Assembly (NCBI GenBank): GCA_030706015.1
Contig: JAUZPI010000063.1
Location: 1-25,301, forward strand
DNA: 25,301 bases
Direction: 5' to 3'
Source: Bacillota bacterium
GTDB taxonomy: Bacteria; Bacillota; Clostridia; Clostridiales; Clostridiaceae
Position 1 is the first letter of the stretch. Every line of letters starts with the position of its first letter. The notes beneath the pieces are model-generated. The model saw only the letters and a program-made list of their open reading frames with translations. It did no database searches and was not told the origin of the DNA. Positions 1 to 5,536 of this stretch are shown piece after piece. The translations under genes were made by a program, and so were the position numbers.

Positions 1-29
1 GATTCACTCCTATATACTTCACAAAACAT
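1..29 (-). CDS. Start of an early phage gene, cut by the left edge
   Basis: An ATG at 29-27 on the minus strand opens a frame that stays open to the window edge and encodes MFCEVYRSE. A strong GAGGTGAT Shine-Dalgarno overlaps the stop codon of the gene before it, so the two are probably translationally coupled. Nine residues are too few to assign a family. It is the next gene in the leftward early operon. Confidence 0.5.
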
Positions 30-39
30 ATATATCACC

Positions 40-438
40 TCACCCTAATAAATCTTCTATATTAACTTCAAATTTAGCCTTTTCCTTTTTAGGTGCTTCT
101 GTTACAGGAACTTCTTTAACTATTGGAGCAATAACCTCTTCAACTTTAATTTCTGTTTGTACTCCCTCAAACCCATAGTATTTTGCAACAATCTCAAATC
201 CCTCTTCAGGTGTCATTCTTACAACTGCCATGTTTCCTTTTCTTACAACTCTTTTTTCTGCTATTTTAGTCATTTTTTCTATTGCCCCTTGAATTGTCTT
301 ATCTCCAGTTACAATTTTTTCAGCTGCTTTTGTATTTATTTCTATCTGTTGTAATAAATAATTACCTATATCTTTTGTAAAATTATCTTTGCTTTTCTCC
401 ATTTCATCCTTAATCTTTTTCTTTGCCTCTTCTATCAT
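40..438 (-). CDS. AcrIIA9/PcfK-like protein, candidate Cas9 inhibitor
   Basis: A 132-residue acidic and lysine-rich soluble protein. The N-terminal half (1-60) is helical and charged. Residues 66-90 read as a Val-Arg-Lys-Gly-Asn-Met-Ala-Val stretch, then PEEGFEIVAKYYGF. This resembles the signature, as I recall it, of the AcrIIA9/PcfK-like family common in Firmicute mobile elements (a KKxGNCAVLxDEEGFxIVLKYFGI-type core). AcrIIA9 members inhibit type II-A Cas9; most family members have not been tested. Residues 100-125 are a Pro/Glu/Lys-rich linker before a short VNIEDLLG tail. AGGAGG lies 8 bases before the ATG. The gene sits in the leftward early operon, so it would be expressed soon after infection. 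The family call rests on pattern memory, and the inhibitory role is inference. Confidence 0.55.
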   Translation of the reverse strand: MIEEAKKKIKDEMEKSKDNFTKDIGNYLLQQIEINTKAAEKIVTGDKTIQGAIEKMTKIAEKRVVRKGNMAVVRMTPEEGFEIVAKYYGFEGVQTEIKVEEVIAPIVKEVPVTEAPKKEKAKFEVNIEDLLG

Positions 439-476
439 CTTCTAATCCTCCTAAATCTCCAAACGCTTGGAATTTT

Positions 477-629
477 CTAATATCTCAAAGTAATCTCTTT
501 CCCAGTACTTTTTTGCTGAAATGTGTAGCTTTCACTATCATGTTTCACATAAATAAAATCAAAAATATCATATCCGTATTTCTCTAGTAAAAGCATATGT
601 TTCATTCTAAGTTTTTTTAATTTCCCCAT
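477..629 (-). CDS. Small phage protein, 50 residues (DUF6906-like)
   Basis: An open frame of 50 codons starting MGKLKKLRMK and ending TGKEITLRY. GGGGAG stands 6 bases before the ATG and overlaps the end of the gene before it. A basic N-terminus followed by a short beta-rich tail that ends in a 'TGKxxxLRY' pattern resembles the small DUF6906-type proteins of Firmicute phages, but the match is weak. Tight packing with its neighbours supports it as a real gene. No function can be assigned. Confidence 0.55.
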   Translation of the reverse strand: MGKLKKLRMKHMLLLEKYGYDIFDFIYVKHDSESYTFQQKSTGKEITLRY

Positions 630-631
630 AC

Positions 632-769
632 CTAACTCCCCTTAATTTTTATTGATATTATGTTGAGTTTGTGACAATTCTCTGTGATCCATTTCCCCAA
701 CTTTGAATATGAATCAAACTCCTCTTCCTTGTTAATTTCTGATTTGCTGTATTTTAGTGTGATTTTCAT
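632..769 (-). CDS. Small early phage protein, 45 residues
   Basis: An open frame of 45 codons starting MKITLKYSKSEINKEEEF. Its ATG shares one base with the TAA of the gene before it (TAATG), a translational-coupling arrangement, and its own end carries the ribosome binding site of the next gene. The protein alternates short strand-like segments with a charged centre and has one tryptophan and one cysteine. I do not recognise the family. It is supported by packing alone. Confidence 0.5.
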   Translation of the reverse strand: MKITLKYSKSEINKEEEFDSYSKLGKWITENCHKLNIISIKIKGS

Positions 770-1068
770 TAATACACTCCATTCCTTAGGTCTTTATTCC
801 CATTGTTCCAAATCATTCTACTTGTAGTTGCTATCTCTTTTAGATACTTGCACATATCATCTAATCTTTCTTTAAATGCTGCACCTTCTCCACGCTTTAA
901 GTCCTTTTTTATATCGTATTTAATCTTCGCCCATCTTTCAGCGACAACATATGCATCTTTCATGAGTTGAAATGCTCCTGCGATATCTGTTTCCTGAAGA
1001 ACTTCAAACCTCTTCTTTATATTCACATATAACTTAACGTCTTCTTGATACATTTCTTCGTAATTCAT
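769..1068 (-). CDS. Hypothetical early phage protein, 99 residues
   Basis: I choose the ATG at 1068 (MNYEEMYQED) because it overlaps the TGA of the HNH gene as ATGA, the classic coupling arrangement. An in-frame upstream ATG at 1092 lies inside the HNH gene. The protein is predicted to be almost entirely helical and charged (residues 8-85), with no Cys cluster or membrane segment. No family recognised. Its position directly after the HNH gene and before other small genes places it in the early operon. Confidence 0.6.
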   Translation of the reverse strand: MNYEEMYQEDVKLYVNIKKRFEVLQETDIAGAFQLMKDAYVVAERWAKIKYDIKKDLKRGEGAAFKERLDDMCKYLKEIATTSRMIWNNGNKDLRNGVY

Positions 1069-1427
1069 ATAAGTATCTTTCCGCCCATGCACGCACGAAT
1101 CACATCTTCTCTTTCATATAGGCCCTTTTGCTTGACTAAAGTTTTTAATAATCTATCAACCGGCTTGTCCTTTATTTCCAGTATTTCTTTAATTTCCTCC
1201 CTAGAGAAATATTCTTTATTGAAGAAAATTTCTAGCTTATTTTGAAACTCCATTTTTAGCCTTTTTAGTTCTATATGTCCCATTGGGTGCTTATGAATAT
1301 AATCATGACATCTCGTACAAACTCTTACTTTATTCATTTCACAATTTTCTAAGGGCTTGCACTCTTTTCTTAAAATAATGTGATGGTCTTGAGTATCATC
1401 TGCTATTTCGCAAATATAACAACTCAT
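1065..1427 (-). CDS. HNH-type zinc-binding protein (putative HNH endonuclease)
   Basis: 120 residues. The first 45 form a compact zinc/HNH module: Cys3-x2-Cys6, then Asp14-His15-His16 (the 'DHH' that holds the general-base histidine in HNH nucleases), then Cys37-x2-Cys40-His41-x3-His45. HNH enzymes make nicks or double-strand cuts with one metal ion. Phage versions act in DNA packaging, recombination or homing. The rest (55-115) is helical with a possible winged-helix-like stretch (SREEIKEILEIKDKPVDRLL), which could bind DNA. It lies immediately after the replication gene in the early block, not beside terminase, so a replication or recombination role fits better than packaging. AGGAGG is 10 bases before the ATG. 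Confidence 0.7.
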   Translation of the reverse strand: MSCYICEIADDTQDHHIILRKECKPLENCEMNKVRVCTRCHDYIHKHPMGHIELKRLKMEFQNKLEIFFNKEYFSREEIKEILEIKDKPVDRLLKTLVKQKGLYEREDVIRACMGGKILI

Positions 1428-1443
1428 ACTTTTAAATCCTCCT

Positions 1444-2187
1444 TTATTCTAATTTCCGCATTTTTATGTAAACTGCAGTTCCAGTAATATCATTTATTGG
1501 TGTCTCGCTATGTGTGTATATATAACCTGGATATAAATCTTCAAATTCTCTAGCATTCCCTTTTTCTTTAAATAATTCATATACTTTTCTTCTTGAGTAT
1601 TTATGATCATTTATCTTTATAACTGGCTGCTTAAGATTTTTTGATTGTGTCCACCTCTTCTTACCTTTAGGATCCTTCGTAATGTATCTTGCTATAGCTT
1701 CATACCCAAATTCATCTGCTTTTAATCTATCTGCATTTGCTCTCCCTTTTTTCCAAATACTTTCAACTGTATCTCTATCCAGTACCCCATCCATGATGAT
1801 GTGATGATGAATCCTAATTGTCTTTCCCTCCTCCTGGTCCTTATACTCAATTACTGCTATGTATTTTAATTCAGGAAGTCCTCTTCTCTTTCTATACCCT
1901 TTTAATCTTCTGAGAAAGTTACCTACATCTTTTCTTGCTTCTTCTTCACTGCTTGGTAAATTCTTATTATCATATGTTAAGTGGACTGCTAAATCTTTAT
2001 CACTAAAATTTGTATTTATTAATCTAATCAAATGTTTCTTTGCATTTTTATCATTCAGATTCTTCTGTTTAACTAAACTTTCTCTTTCCTTCTTCTTCCT
2101 TTTCATATTTCTTTCTTTTTTAGTTATGGAATATATTTCTACTTCTAAATACTTCCCTGAATATATTCTCTTTTCTCTATATGGCAT
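1444..2187 (-). CDS. HUH-family replication protein, ORF2/G2P-like
   Basis: 247 basic residues. Three rolling-circle Rep motifs can be read in order: motif I around 67-73 (AVHLTYD), motif II at 124-132 with the metal-binding His cluster (IRIHHHIIM, His127-129), and motif III at 161-172 (GYEAIARYITKD) with the likely catalytic Tyr168 and Lys171 in Y-x2-K spacing. HUH Reps nick one strand at an origin and stay covalently attached through the tyrosine. A family related to filamentous-phage G2P and replication ORF2 occurs in Clostridium and Bacillus mobile elements. AAGGAGG lies 9 bases before the ATG. The roughly 190-base leader upstream carries an opposing RNA unit that may regulate it. No origin sequence was identified. 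A tailed phage with this gene may replicate by, or begin with, a rolling-circle mode. Confidence 0.75.
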   Translation of the reverse strand: MPYREKRIYSGKYLEVEIYSITKKERNMKRKKKERESLVKQKNLNDKNAKKHLIRLINTNFSDKDLAVHLTYDNKNLPSSEEEARKDVGNFLRRLKGYRKRRGLPELKYIAVIEYKDQEEGKTIRIHHHIIMDGVLDRDTVESIWKKGRANADRLKADEFGYEAIARYITKDPKGKKRWTQSKNLKQPVIKINDHKYSRRKVYELFKEKGNAREFEDLYPGYIYTHSETPINDITGTAVYIKMRKLE

Positions 2188-2284
2188 TTATCTATTCCTC
2201 CTTAGTAGTAAATAAAGTTATAGATAGTTGTTAAGATAATACCTATTACCAGTTCTCCAAAACCTCATGTATCTACGTATTTTC

Positions 2285-2313
2285 TTGACTTTATGCCATA
2301 TTTTTGGTAAAAT
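2285..2313 (+). promoter_or_regulatory. Near-consensus sigma-A promoter for a plus-strand small RNA
   Basis: TTGACT at 2285-2290, exactly 17 bases, then TAAAAT at 2308-2313. It points right, against the surrounding leftward genes. The predicted start is near 2320-2321. No open reading frame follows before a hairpin and T-tract 50-65 bases downstream, so the expected product is a short non-coding RNA. Confidence 0.65.
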
Positions 2314-2319
2314 AAATAT

Positions 2320-2388
2320 AGAGGTTTTAGTTAAAACATATTGTTTGAATCATTCCCAGTGAGCAACAATATGTTTTCTTTTTTTATT
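2320..2388 (+). ncRNA. Putative countertranscript RNA opposing the rep leader
   Basis: A short unit of about 65-70 bases. It begins just after the promoter and ends in a 13-bp stem (2333-2345 with 2365-2377) closed by a 19-base loop, followed by a run of seven T on the plus strand. The loop contains a second 3-bp stem with a C-rich tip (TTCCCAG). On the minus strand the same hairpin is followed by AACTAAAACC, so the terminator works only rightward. The RNA is fully complementary to the leader of any leftward transcript into the HUH rep gene, about 130-200 bases before its start codon. Small antisense RNAs of this layout control Rep synthesis in rolling-circle plasmids such as pT181 and pMV158. 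That role here is inferred. Confidence 0.55.
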
Positions 2389-2575
2389 CAATTTTAGGTG
2401 CAATTATAATAACTGTCGGCTTGTCTACATTTACAAATCTGTGCTTTTCTCCATTTTTTCCCATAGCGTCTATTCTGTACATTTCTTTACTATTAATTAC
2501 CATGTCTTTAATTCCTGAACGTAATCTTAATTCTTCTATTAGCTCTGCTGTAGGAATGTCTGAATGTCTTTTCAC
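2384..2575 (-). CDS. BC1881-like small phage protein
   Basis: 63 residues beginning at a GTG (2575) that follows an extended Shine-Dalgarno, AAGGAAGGTGAT, at 7 bases. The N-terminus (SDIPTAELIEELRLRSGI) matches the pattern I associate with BC1881-family phage proteins (xIPTxELVxELxxRxGV). The C-terminal half is strand-rich and ends in VIIIAPKIE. The family function is unknown. The stop codon overlaps the T-tract of the opposing RNA unit, so transcripts of the two strands collide here. Confidence 0.6.
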   Translation of the reverse strand: MKRHSDIPTAELIEELRLRSGIKDMVINSKEMYRIDAMGKNGEKHRFVNVDKPTVIIIAPKIE

Positions 2576-2617
2576 TCTATCACCTTCCTTTTTAACTTTT
2601 TTAATGTTATAATGCTC

Positions 2618-2686
2618 TTAGATGTTTATGTTTGGTTGTTCCTTTGCTGGCAGGCTTGGACAACCTTTTTTCTTTTTTATCTCCAT
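2618..2686 (-). CDS. Possible 22-residue peptide gene
   Basis: A 22-codon frame starting MEIKKKKGCPSLPAK whose ATG lies inside the last codons of the membrane protein gene before it. It has no clear Shine-Dalgarno. Overlap and frame are compatible with coupling, but a frame this short arises easily by chance. Listed for completeness only. Confidence 0.2.
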   Translation of the reverse strand: MEIKKKKGCPSLPAKEQPNINI

Positions 2687-2904
2687 AATCCCACTGCCCA
2701 TATCAACGCTATCCAAAAGATACTTGTCCACCACGCTGTTGCATATCGACTTTCTAATGCTCTTTTATTAGCTTTTACACATCTAATTGCATAATCTAAA
2801 GCTATAATGTCATTCTTCCAAATTTCATCACTATCATTAAATGTAAAGCTTTCAGAATGAGATTTTAAGCTTTCAAGTTGTTCAATAACCTTCTTTCTAG
2901 TCAT
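2677..2904 (-). CDS. Small tail-anchored membrane protein
   Basis: 75 residues from the ATG at 2904 (MTRKKVIEQL). I prefer this to the upstream ATG at 2937 because GGAAGG stands 9 bases before it and because it overlaps the stop of the newly noted 48-residue gene. Residues 1-50 are charged and helical; residues 55-75 (TAWWTSIFWIALIWAVGLW) form one tryptophan-rich membrane helix at the very C-terminus. The protein would sit in the membrane with its N-terminal domain in the cytoplasm. Function unknown; together with its membrane neighbour upstream it makes a pair of small early membrane proteins. Confidence 0.6.
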   Translation of the reverse strand: MTRKKVIEQLESLKSHSESFTFNDSDEIWKNDIIALDYAIRCVKANKRALESRYATAWWTSIFWIALIWAVGLWR

Positions 2905-3043
2905 ATTTGTATCCTTCCTGGTGTGAATCACCTTCATATCCGATATTTATTTCCTCATGTTTATAAAAATCTGAAAATATCGAAATGTATAATATTATTA
3001 ATCCTGCAGTTATGCATAAAGTACCTATTAACTTAAATATCAT
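2897..3043 (-). CDS. Small single-pass membrane protein, 48 residues
   Basis: The 48-codon frame starts MIFKLIGTLCITAGLIILYI and ends EGYKYD. Its ATG overlaps the end of the gene before it (GATGATATTTAA), and its stop overlaps the ATG of the next gene, so it fills the gap without a base to spare. Residues 4-24 form one hydrophobic helix; the tail is acidic and polar. Small early phage membrane proteins often alter host envelope functions or block superinfection, but nothing in the sequence proves that here. Confidence 0.6.
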   Translation of the reverse strand: MIFKLIGTLCITAGLIILYISIFSDFYKHEEINIGYEGDSHQEGYKYD

Positions 3044-3395
3044 CTTCTATTACACTCCATTTCCCTAGCAGTAATATTGCTGCTATTTGTCCACTATGGA
3101 ACTCTACTAAATTAGATATAATACTTGCGAATGAACCCTCATACTTATGTTTCATCCCATACAATTGAAATATTAGTCTTAATTCTTTTTCATTTGGGCC
3201 TAATACGCTTTGTCTGACTTCCTCTATAGTTAGTTCTTTTATGTGTTTCTTTTTGTACTCTTCATATCTTCTTGCTTGTTCTAATGCAATAGGATCATCT
3301 GCCTTTTGGCTTTCCGTTAATACTCTTGAATCTCCAATTCCATACGAATCAATCGCATGATGTAAGTGCCCTTTAACAGTCTCTACTATTTTCAA
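3033..3395 (-). CDS. Hypothetical early protein with a faint Spo0E-like N-terminus
   Basis: 120 residues from a TTG (3395-3393) that sits 8 bases after AGGAGG; no ATG in the region has such a site. Residues 10-45 contain LHHAIDSYGIGDSRVLTESQ, then Lys-Ala-Asp-Asp-Pro-Ile. This loosely resembles the helix-turn-helix hairpin of Spo0E-like aspartyl-phosphate phosphatases (...vlxlSQxLDxlI...). The canonical SQELD is not intact (SQKAD), so the resemblance may be accidental. The second half is helical with a hydrophobic AAILLLGKWSV stretch. It is the first gene left of the divergent gap that also serves the DUF2321 gene. No function assigned. Confidence 0.5.
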   Translation of the reverse strand: MKIVETVKGHLHHAIDSYGIGDSRVLTESQKADDPIALEQARRYEEYKKKHIKELTIEEVRQSVLGPNEKELRLIFQLYGMKHKYEGSFASIISNLVEFHSGQIAAILLLGKWSVIEDDI

Positions 3396-3460
3396 TTTAC
3401 ATTCCTCCTTTCTCTTTTATCCCCCAATATGGTAATATATTGTTGAAAGAGGGTGATTTT

Positions 3461-3949
3461 GTGTCTTATTATCATACTGCTCAAATCTGCCTAAATGGTC
3501 ATATAATAACTGATTCTTATGACTCTAGCCCGGCATTATCTCAAAAATTTTGTGATGAATGTGGTTCTGAAACTATAACTCAATGCCCAAATTGTCATTC
3601 AAATATTCGAGGGGATTACGAAGTGTCAGGTATATGTTATTTGGGTTCAACTATGCAAAAAGCTCCCTCGTATTGTTATAATTGTGGAGAATCTTATCCT
3701 TGGACTAGAGAAGCTTTGAGTTCAATAGCTGAATTACTTTTATTAGAATCTAGCTTATCTGATCAAGAATTAATATCTCTGCAAAGTGACTTAAGCAGTT
3801 TATTATCAGATACTCCAAAAACAAAATTAGTTGCTACTAAATTAAAATTAGCATTAACTAAAACGAGCTCAGTTGTTTCATCTGCTATTAGAGATATATT
3901 AGTAGATATTGCATCTGAAGCTGCTAAAAAAATTATTTTTCCTTCTTAG
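3461..3949 (+). CDS. DUF2321 zinc-ribbon protein on the opposing strand
   Basis: 162 residues from the GTG at 3461, chosen because the extended Shine-Dalgarno AAAGAGGGTGAT lies just before it; an earlier TTG at 3440 lacks one. Residues 3-14 read YYHTAQICLNGH, followed by paired cysteines at 31/34, 42/45 and 72/75 and the phrase CYNCGESYPWT. This is the pattern of DUF2321, two or three zinc ribbons with no known function. The C-terminal 80 residues are helical. It is the only plus-strand gene in the early block and overlaps the next minus-strand gene by 17 bases at their 3' ends. That isolated orientation suggests an independently expressed accessory ('moron') gene, possibly active in the lysogen. 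Confidence 0.7.
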   Translation: MSYYHTAQICLNGHIITDSYDSSPALSQKFCDECGSETITQCPNCHSNIRGDYEVSGICYLGSTMQKAPSYCYNCGESYPWTREALSSIAELLLLESSLSDQELISLQSDLSSLLSDTPKTKLVATKLKLALTKTSSVVSSAIRDILVDIASEAAKKIIFPS

Positions 3950-4124
3950 CCTCTATGATATGTAACTTATATCCGGGGCATTTTGACATTCCGCATGAAT
4001 ATTCTTTGTTCTTGATCCAACAATGTGGGCATGTTTCATTCAGTTTTTCTCCTGTTATATTGGAGAAATTATAACGCTGCTCTTGAACTGGTACTTCTTG
4101 AGCAGTTCCTTTTTTATCGCTCAT
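3933..4124 (-). CDS. Small protein with a four-cysteine zinc knuckle
   Basis: 63 residues; AGGAGG is 6 bases before the ATG. A polar N-terminus (1-25) is followed by Cys32-x2-Cys35, Cys44 and Cys49, spaced like a small zinc ribbon, and a basic tail (EAKKEK). No membrane segment. Possibly a nucleic-acid-binding accessory protein. Its 3' end overlaps the converging DUF2321 gene, so transcription of one may interfere with the other. Confidence 0.6.
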   Translation of the reverse strand: MSDKKGTAQEVPVQEQRYNFSNITGEKLNETCPHCWIKNKEYSCGMSKCPGYKLHIIEAKKEK

Positions 4125-4174
4125 TGCATTCCTCCTTGATTAAGTTTGTCCAACATTTCTTATGGCTTTTCAGC

Positions 4175-4315
4175 CTATTCCTCTTCCGATTCTTCTAACT
4201 TTTTTATTAGATACTCTAATTCTGTTGTTGAGAGTTCCTTTGCTAACACAGTTCCAAACGCTCTAGCAGTTAAAATCTCATAATTTTCCGGTAATTCTAC
4301 AGTTATTGTGTACAT
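4175..4315 (-). CDS. Small early phage protein, 46 residues
   Basis: The 46-codon frame starts MYTITVELPENYEILTARAF and ends KKLEESEEE. AAAGGAG stands 7 bases before the ATG. The first 10 residues look like a strand and the rest like an acidic helix. It fills most of the gap between the zinc-knuckle gene and the next small gene. No family recognised. Confidence 0.6.
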   Translation of the reverse strand: MYTITVELPENYEILTARAFGTVLAKELSTTELEYLIKKLEESEEE

Positions 4316-4413
4316 AACGTACTCCTTTCATTAAACAATTCGTATACTGTAGTATTTCCAATCTCTTATTATGTATTCATACGTTTATAAACATTTCCTT
4401 AACTCAGTAAATT

Positions 4414-4617
4414 TTAGGCTTTATGCCTCAACCTATTCTCATCTCGTTTTTCCTTCATACGTTCCAATACTTTTGCCATAACATCTTCACCAAGTTGTTT
4501 TGTTGCTATGTCTACCATTACTTTTGCTAAATTATTTTTTAATTCTTCCATAAGTTCTTCTGTTTCAGGGTAAAATACTCTAACGGTTATTGGTTCTCTA
4601 TTTTTCTTTCTTCCCAT
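4414..4617 (-). CDS. Small basic early protein, 67 residues
   Basis: Basic at both ends (MGRKKNREP and KRDENRLRHKA) with an amphipathic helix between (TEELMEELKNNLAKVMVDIA). GGGGGA precedes the ATG by about 6 bases. It is the second gene of the leftward operon after cro. Small basic proteins at this place in temperate phages can act as regulators or as recombination directionality factors for serine integrases, but no specific match is visible here. Confidence 0.55.
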   Translation of the reverse strand: MGRKKNREPITVRVFYPETEELMEELKNNLAKVMVDIATKQLGEDVMAKVLERMKEKRDENRLRHKA

Positions 4618-4690
4618 ATCTATTCCCCCTTCATCTATAAAGTATGAAACATCTGATGTAACGTTCCTATGAAATGCTATCTCTTATTTG

Positions 4691-4882
4691 TTAGAAAAAC
4701 ACATCAGGAACAGTGCTATTTAGTGATTTTGCTATTTTAAGCATCACATCTTTTGTAGGATTAGACGTTCCATCTTGGTCATTTTCAAGAACTGATATAT
4801 AACTAATTGCTACTCCCGACTTTTCAGATAAATCTCTAACTGTCATTCCTAATTTATTTCTTAATAATTTAATTTTATTCAA
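4691..4882 (-). CDS. Cro-like XRE-family regulator
   Basis: 63 residues that are almost entirely one helix-turn-helix domain: MTVRDLSEKSGVAISYISVLEN (13-34), with the second, DNA-reading helix at about 24-33. It starts at TTG (4882), 8 bases after GGAGGTG. Divergent from the repressor across a 205-bp operator region, it is the first gene of the leftward lytic operon, the position of Cro. It should bind the same or overlapping operators to lower repressor synthesis. It lacks any oligomerisation domain beyond the five-helix fold. Confidence 0.75.
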   Translation of the reverse strand: MNKIKLLRNKLGMTVRDLSEKSGVAISYISVLENDQDGTSNPTKDVMLKIAKSLNSTVPDVFF

Positions 4883-4898
4883 TTTTCACACCTCCATG

Positions 4899-4998
4899 TT
4901 CGTTCTAAAAGAATAGTATCACATTCGTTATAATCGAACAATATTCATTTCTGTTCTTTTCTGTCGAATATCCTTTGTTATTATTCGTTATCTGCGAA
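4899..4998. promoter_or_regulatory. Array of four operator-like TTC-N9-GAA sites
   Basis: Four 15-bp dyads share the pattern TTC-N9-GAA: 4899-4913 (TTCGTTCTAAAAGAA), 4924-4938 (TTCGTTATAATCGAA), 4954-4968 (TTCTTTTCTGTCGAA) and 4984-4998 (TTCGTTATCTGCGAA). Centres lie 25, 30 and 30 bp apart, close to whole helical turns, as expected for cooperative binding. A fifth copy lies at the repressor promoter. The likely ligands are the Cro-like and repressor proteins on either side. Confidence 0.6.
4913..4941 (-). promoter_or_regulatory. Leftward early promoter with extended -10
   Basis: Read on the minus strand: TTGTTC (4941-4936), 17 bases, TACTAT (4918-4913), preceded by TGA, which gives an extended -10 (TGN). 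The start is expected near 4906. Operator-like sites 4899-4913 and 4924-4938 overlap the start and the spacer, so a bound repressor would block it. Confidence 0.6.
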
Positions 4999-5023
4999 TA
5001 TCTCCATTTTGCTTTGATTTTCG

Positions 5024-5052
5024 TTGACATAGAATATACTAAATGTTATTAT
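5024..5052 (+). promoter_or_regulatory. Repressor/lysogeny promoter
   Basis: TTGACA (5024-5029), 17 bases, TATTAT (5047-5052), a near-perfect sigma-A promoter firing toward the repressor gene, with a start near 5059. It would drive repressor, metallopeptidase and integrase together. Confidence 0.7.
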
Positions 5053-5075
5053 TGTTCTATGATACAGAACAATAA
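5049..5075. promoter_or_regulatory. Repressor autoregulatory operator
   Basis: A perfect 10-bp inverted repeat, TTATTGTTCT and AGAACAATAA, separated by 7 bp. It contains the fifth TTC-N9-GAA core (5055-5069). It covers the -10, the start point and the base before the ribosome binding site, so binding here should shut off the repressor promoter. Confidence 0.65.
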
Positions 5076-5087
5076 AGGAGATTTAAT

Positions 5088-5516
5088 ATGTTAGGGGATA
5101 AAATCAGAGAAATAAGAAAATCAAAAAAAATAAGTATTAATACACTTTCAAAGACTACAGGCATATCTCTAGGTTATTTAAGCGATTTAGAAAATAATAA
5201 ATCTAAAAATCCAAGCATAGAAAAATTGACTAAAATCGCTAATGTTTTAAATTGTGACGTAAAAGATTTTTTCGAAAATGAAACTGACTATTTTGATTCA
5301 ACTATCGAAACTCTCGAAAATCATGAATCTAACCAACTATTAGAATTTAAAACTGCAGAAGCTGCTATGAAATTTATTTTAAAACAACCTGCAATCATGG
5401 GATTTGGAGGTTTAAACGCTGATAACTTAACAGATGAAGATATAATTGAACTTGCCAATGATCTGTTAAAACAATTTGAAGCATTAAGTTATAAATATAA
5501 ATATAAAAACAGATAA
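5088..5516 (+). CDS. XRE-family phage repressor (ImmR/CI-like)
   Basis: 142 residues. The N-terminal helix-turn-helix spans 3-60 (IREIRKSKKISINTLSKTTG, then ISLGYLSDLENNKSKNPS); the reading helix is near 28-36. The C-terminal part (85-142) is helical and lacks the Ser/Lys autoprotease (S24/LexA) domain of classical CI. Repressors without that domain are usually inactivated by a partner metallopeptidase, and the next gene is one. AAAGGAG stands 8 bases before the ATG. A strong promoter with an overlapping palindrome indicates autoregulation. Role: keeps the leftward lytic promoter off in the lysogen. Confidence 0.8.
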   Translation: MLGDKIREIRKSKKISINTLSKTTGISLGYLSDLENNKSKNPSIEKLTKIANVLNCDVKDFFENETDYFDSTIETLENHESNQLLEFKTAEAAMKFILKQPAIMGFGGLNADNLTDEDIIELANDLLKQFEALSYKYKYKNR

Positions 5517-5536
5517 TAATACTAGGAGGATAACAA

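Noticed and set aside
1859..2215. 118-codon plus-strand frame opposite the rep gene, very Leu/Phe/Ser-rich
   Set aside because: Composition reflects the reverse complement of the Lys/Glu-rich rep gene. The HUH motifs on the other strand are decisive.
2320..2366. Resemblance of the small RNA to a type II-A CRISPR repeat (GTTTTAG, TGTTTGAAT and TTCCCA blocks in order)
   Set aside because: Only short blocks match, the spacing differs, and the strong 13-bp stem is a terminator-type hairpin. There is no array. A solitary-repeat anti-CRISPR RNA is possible but unsupported without host repeats to compare.
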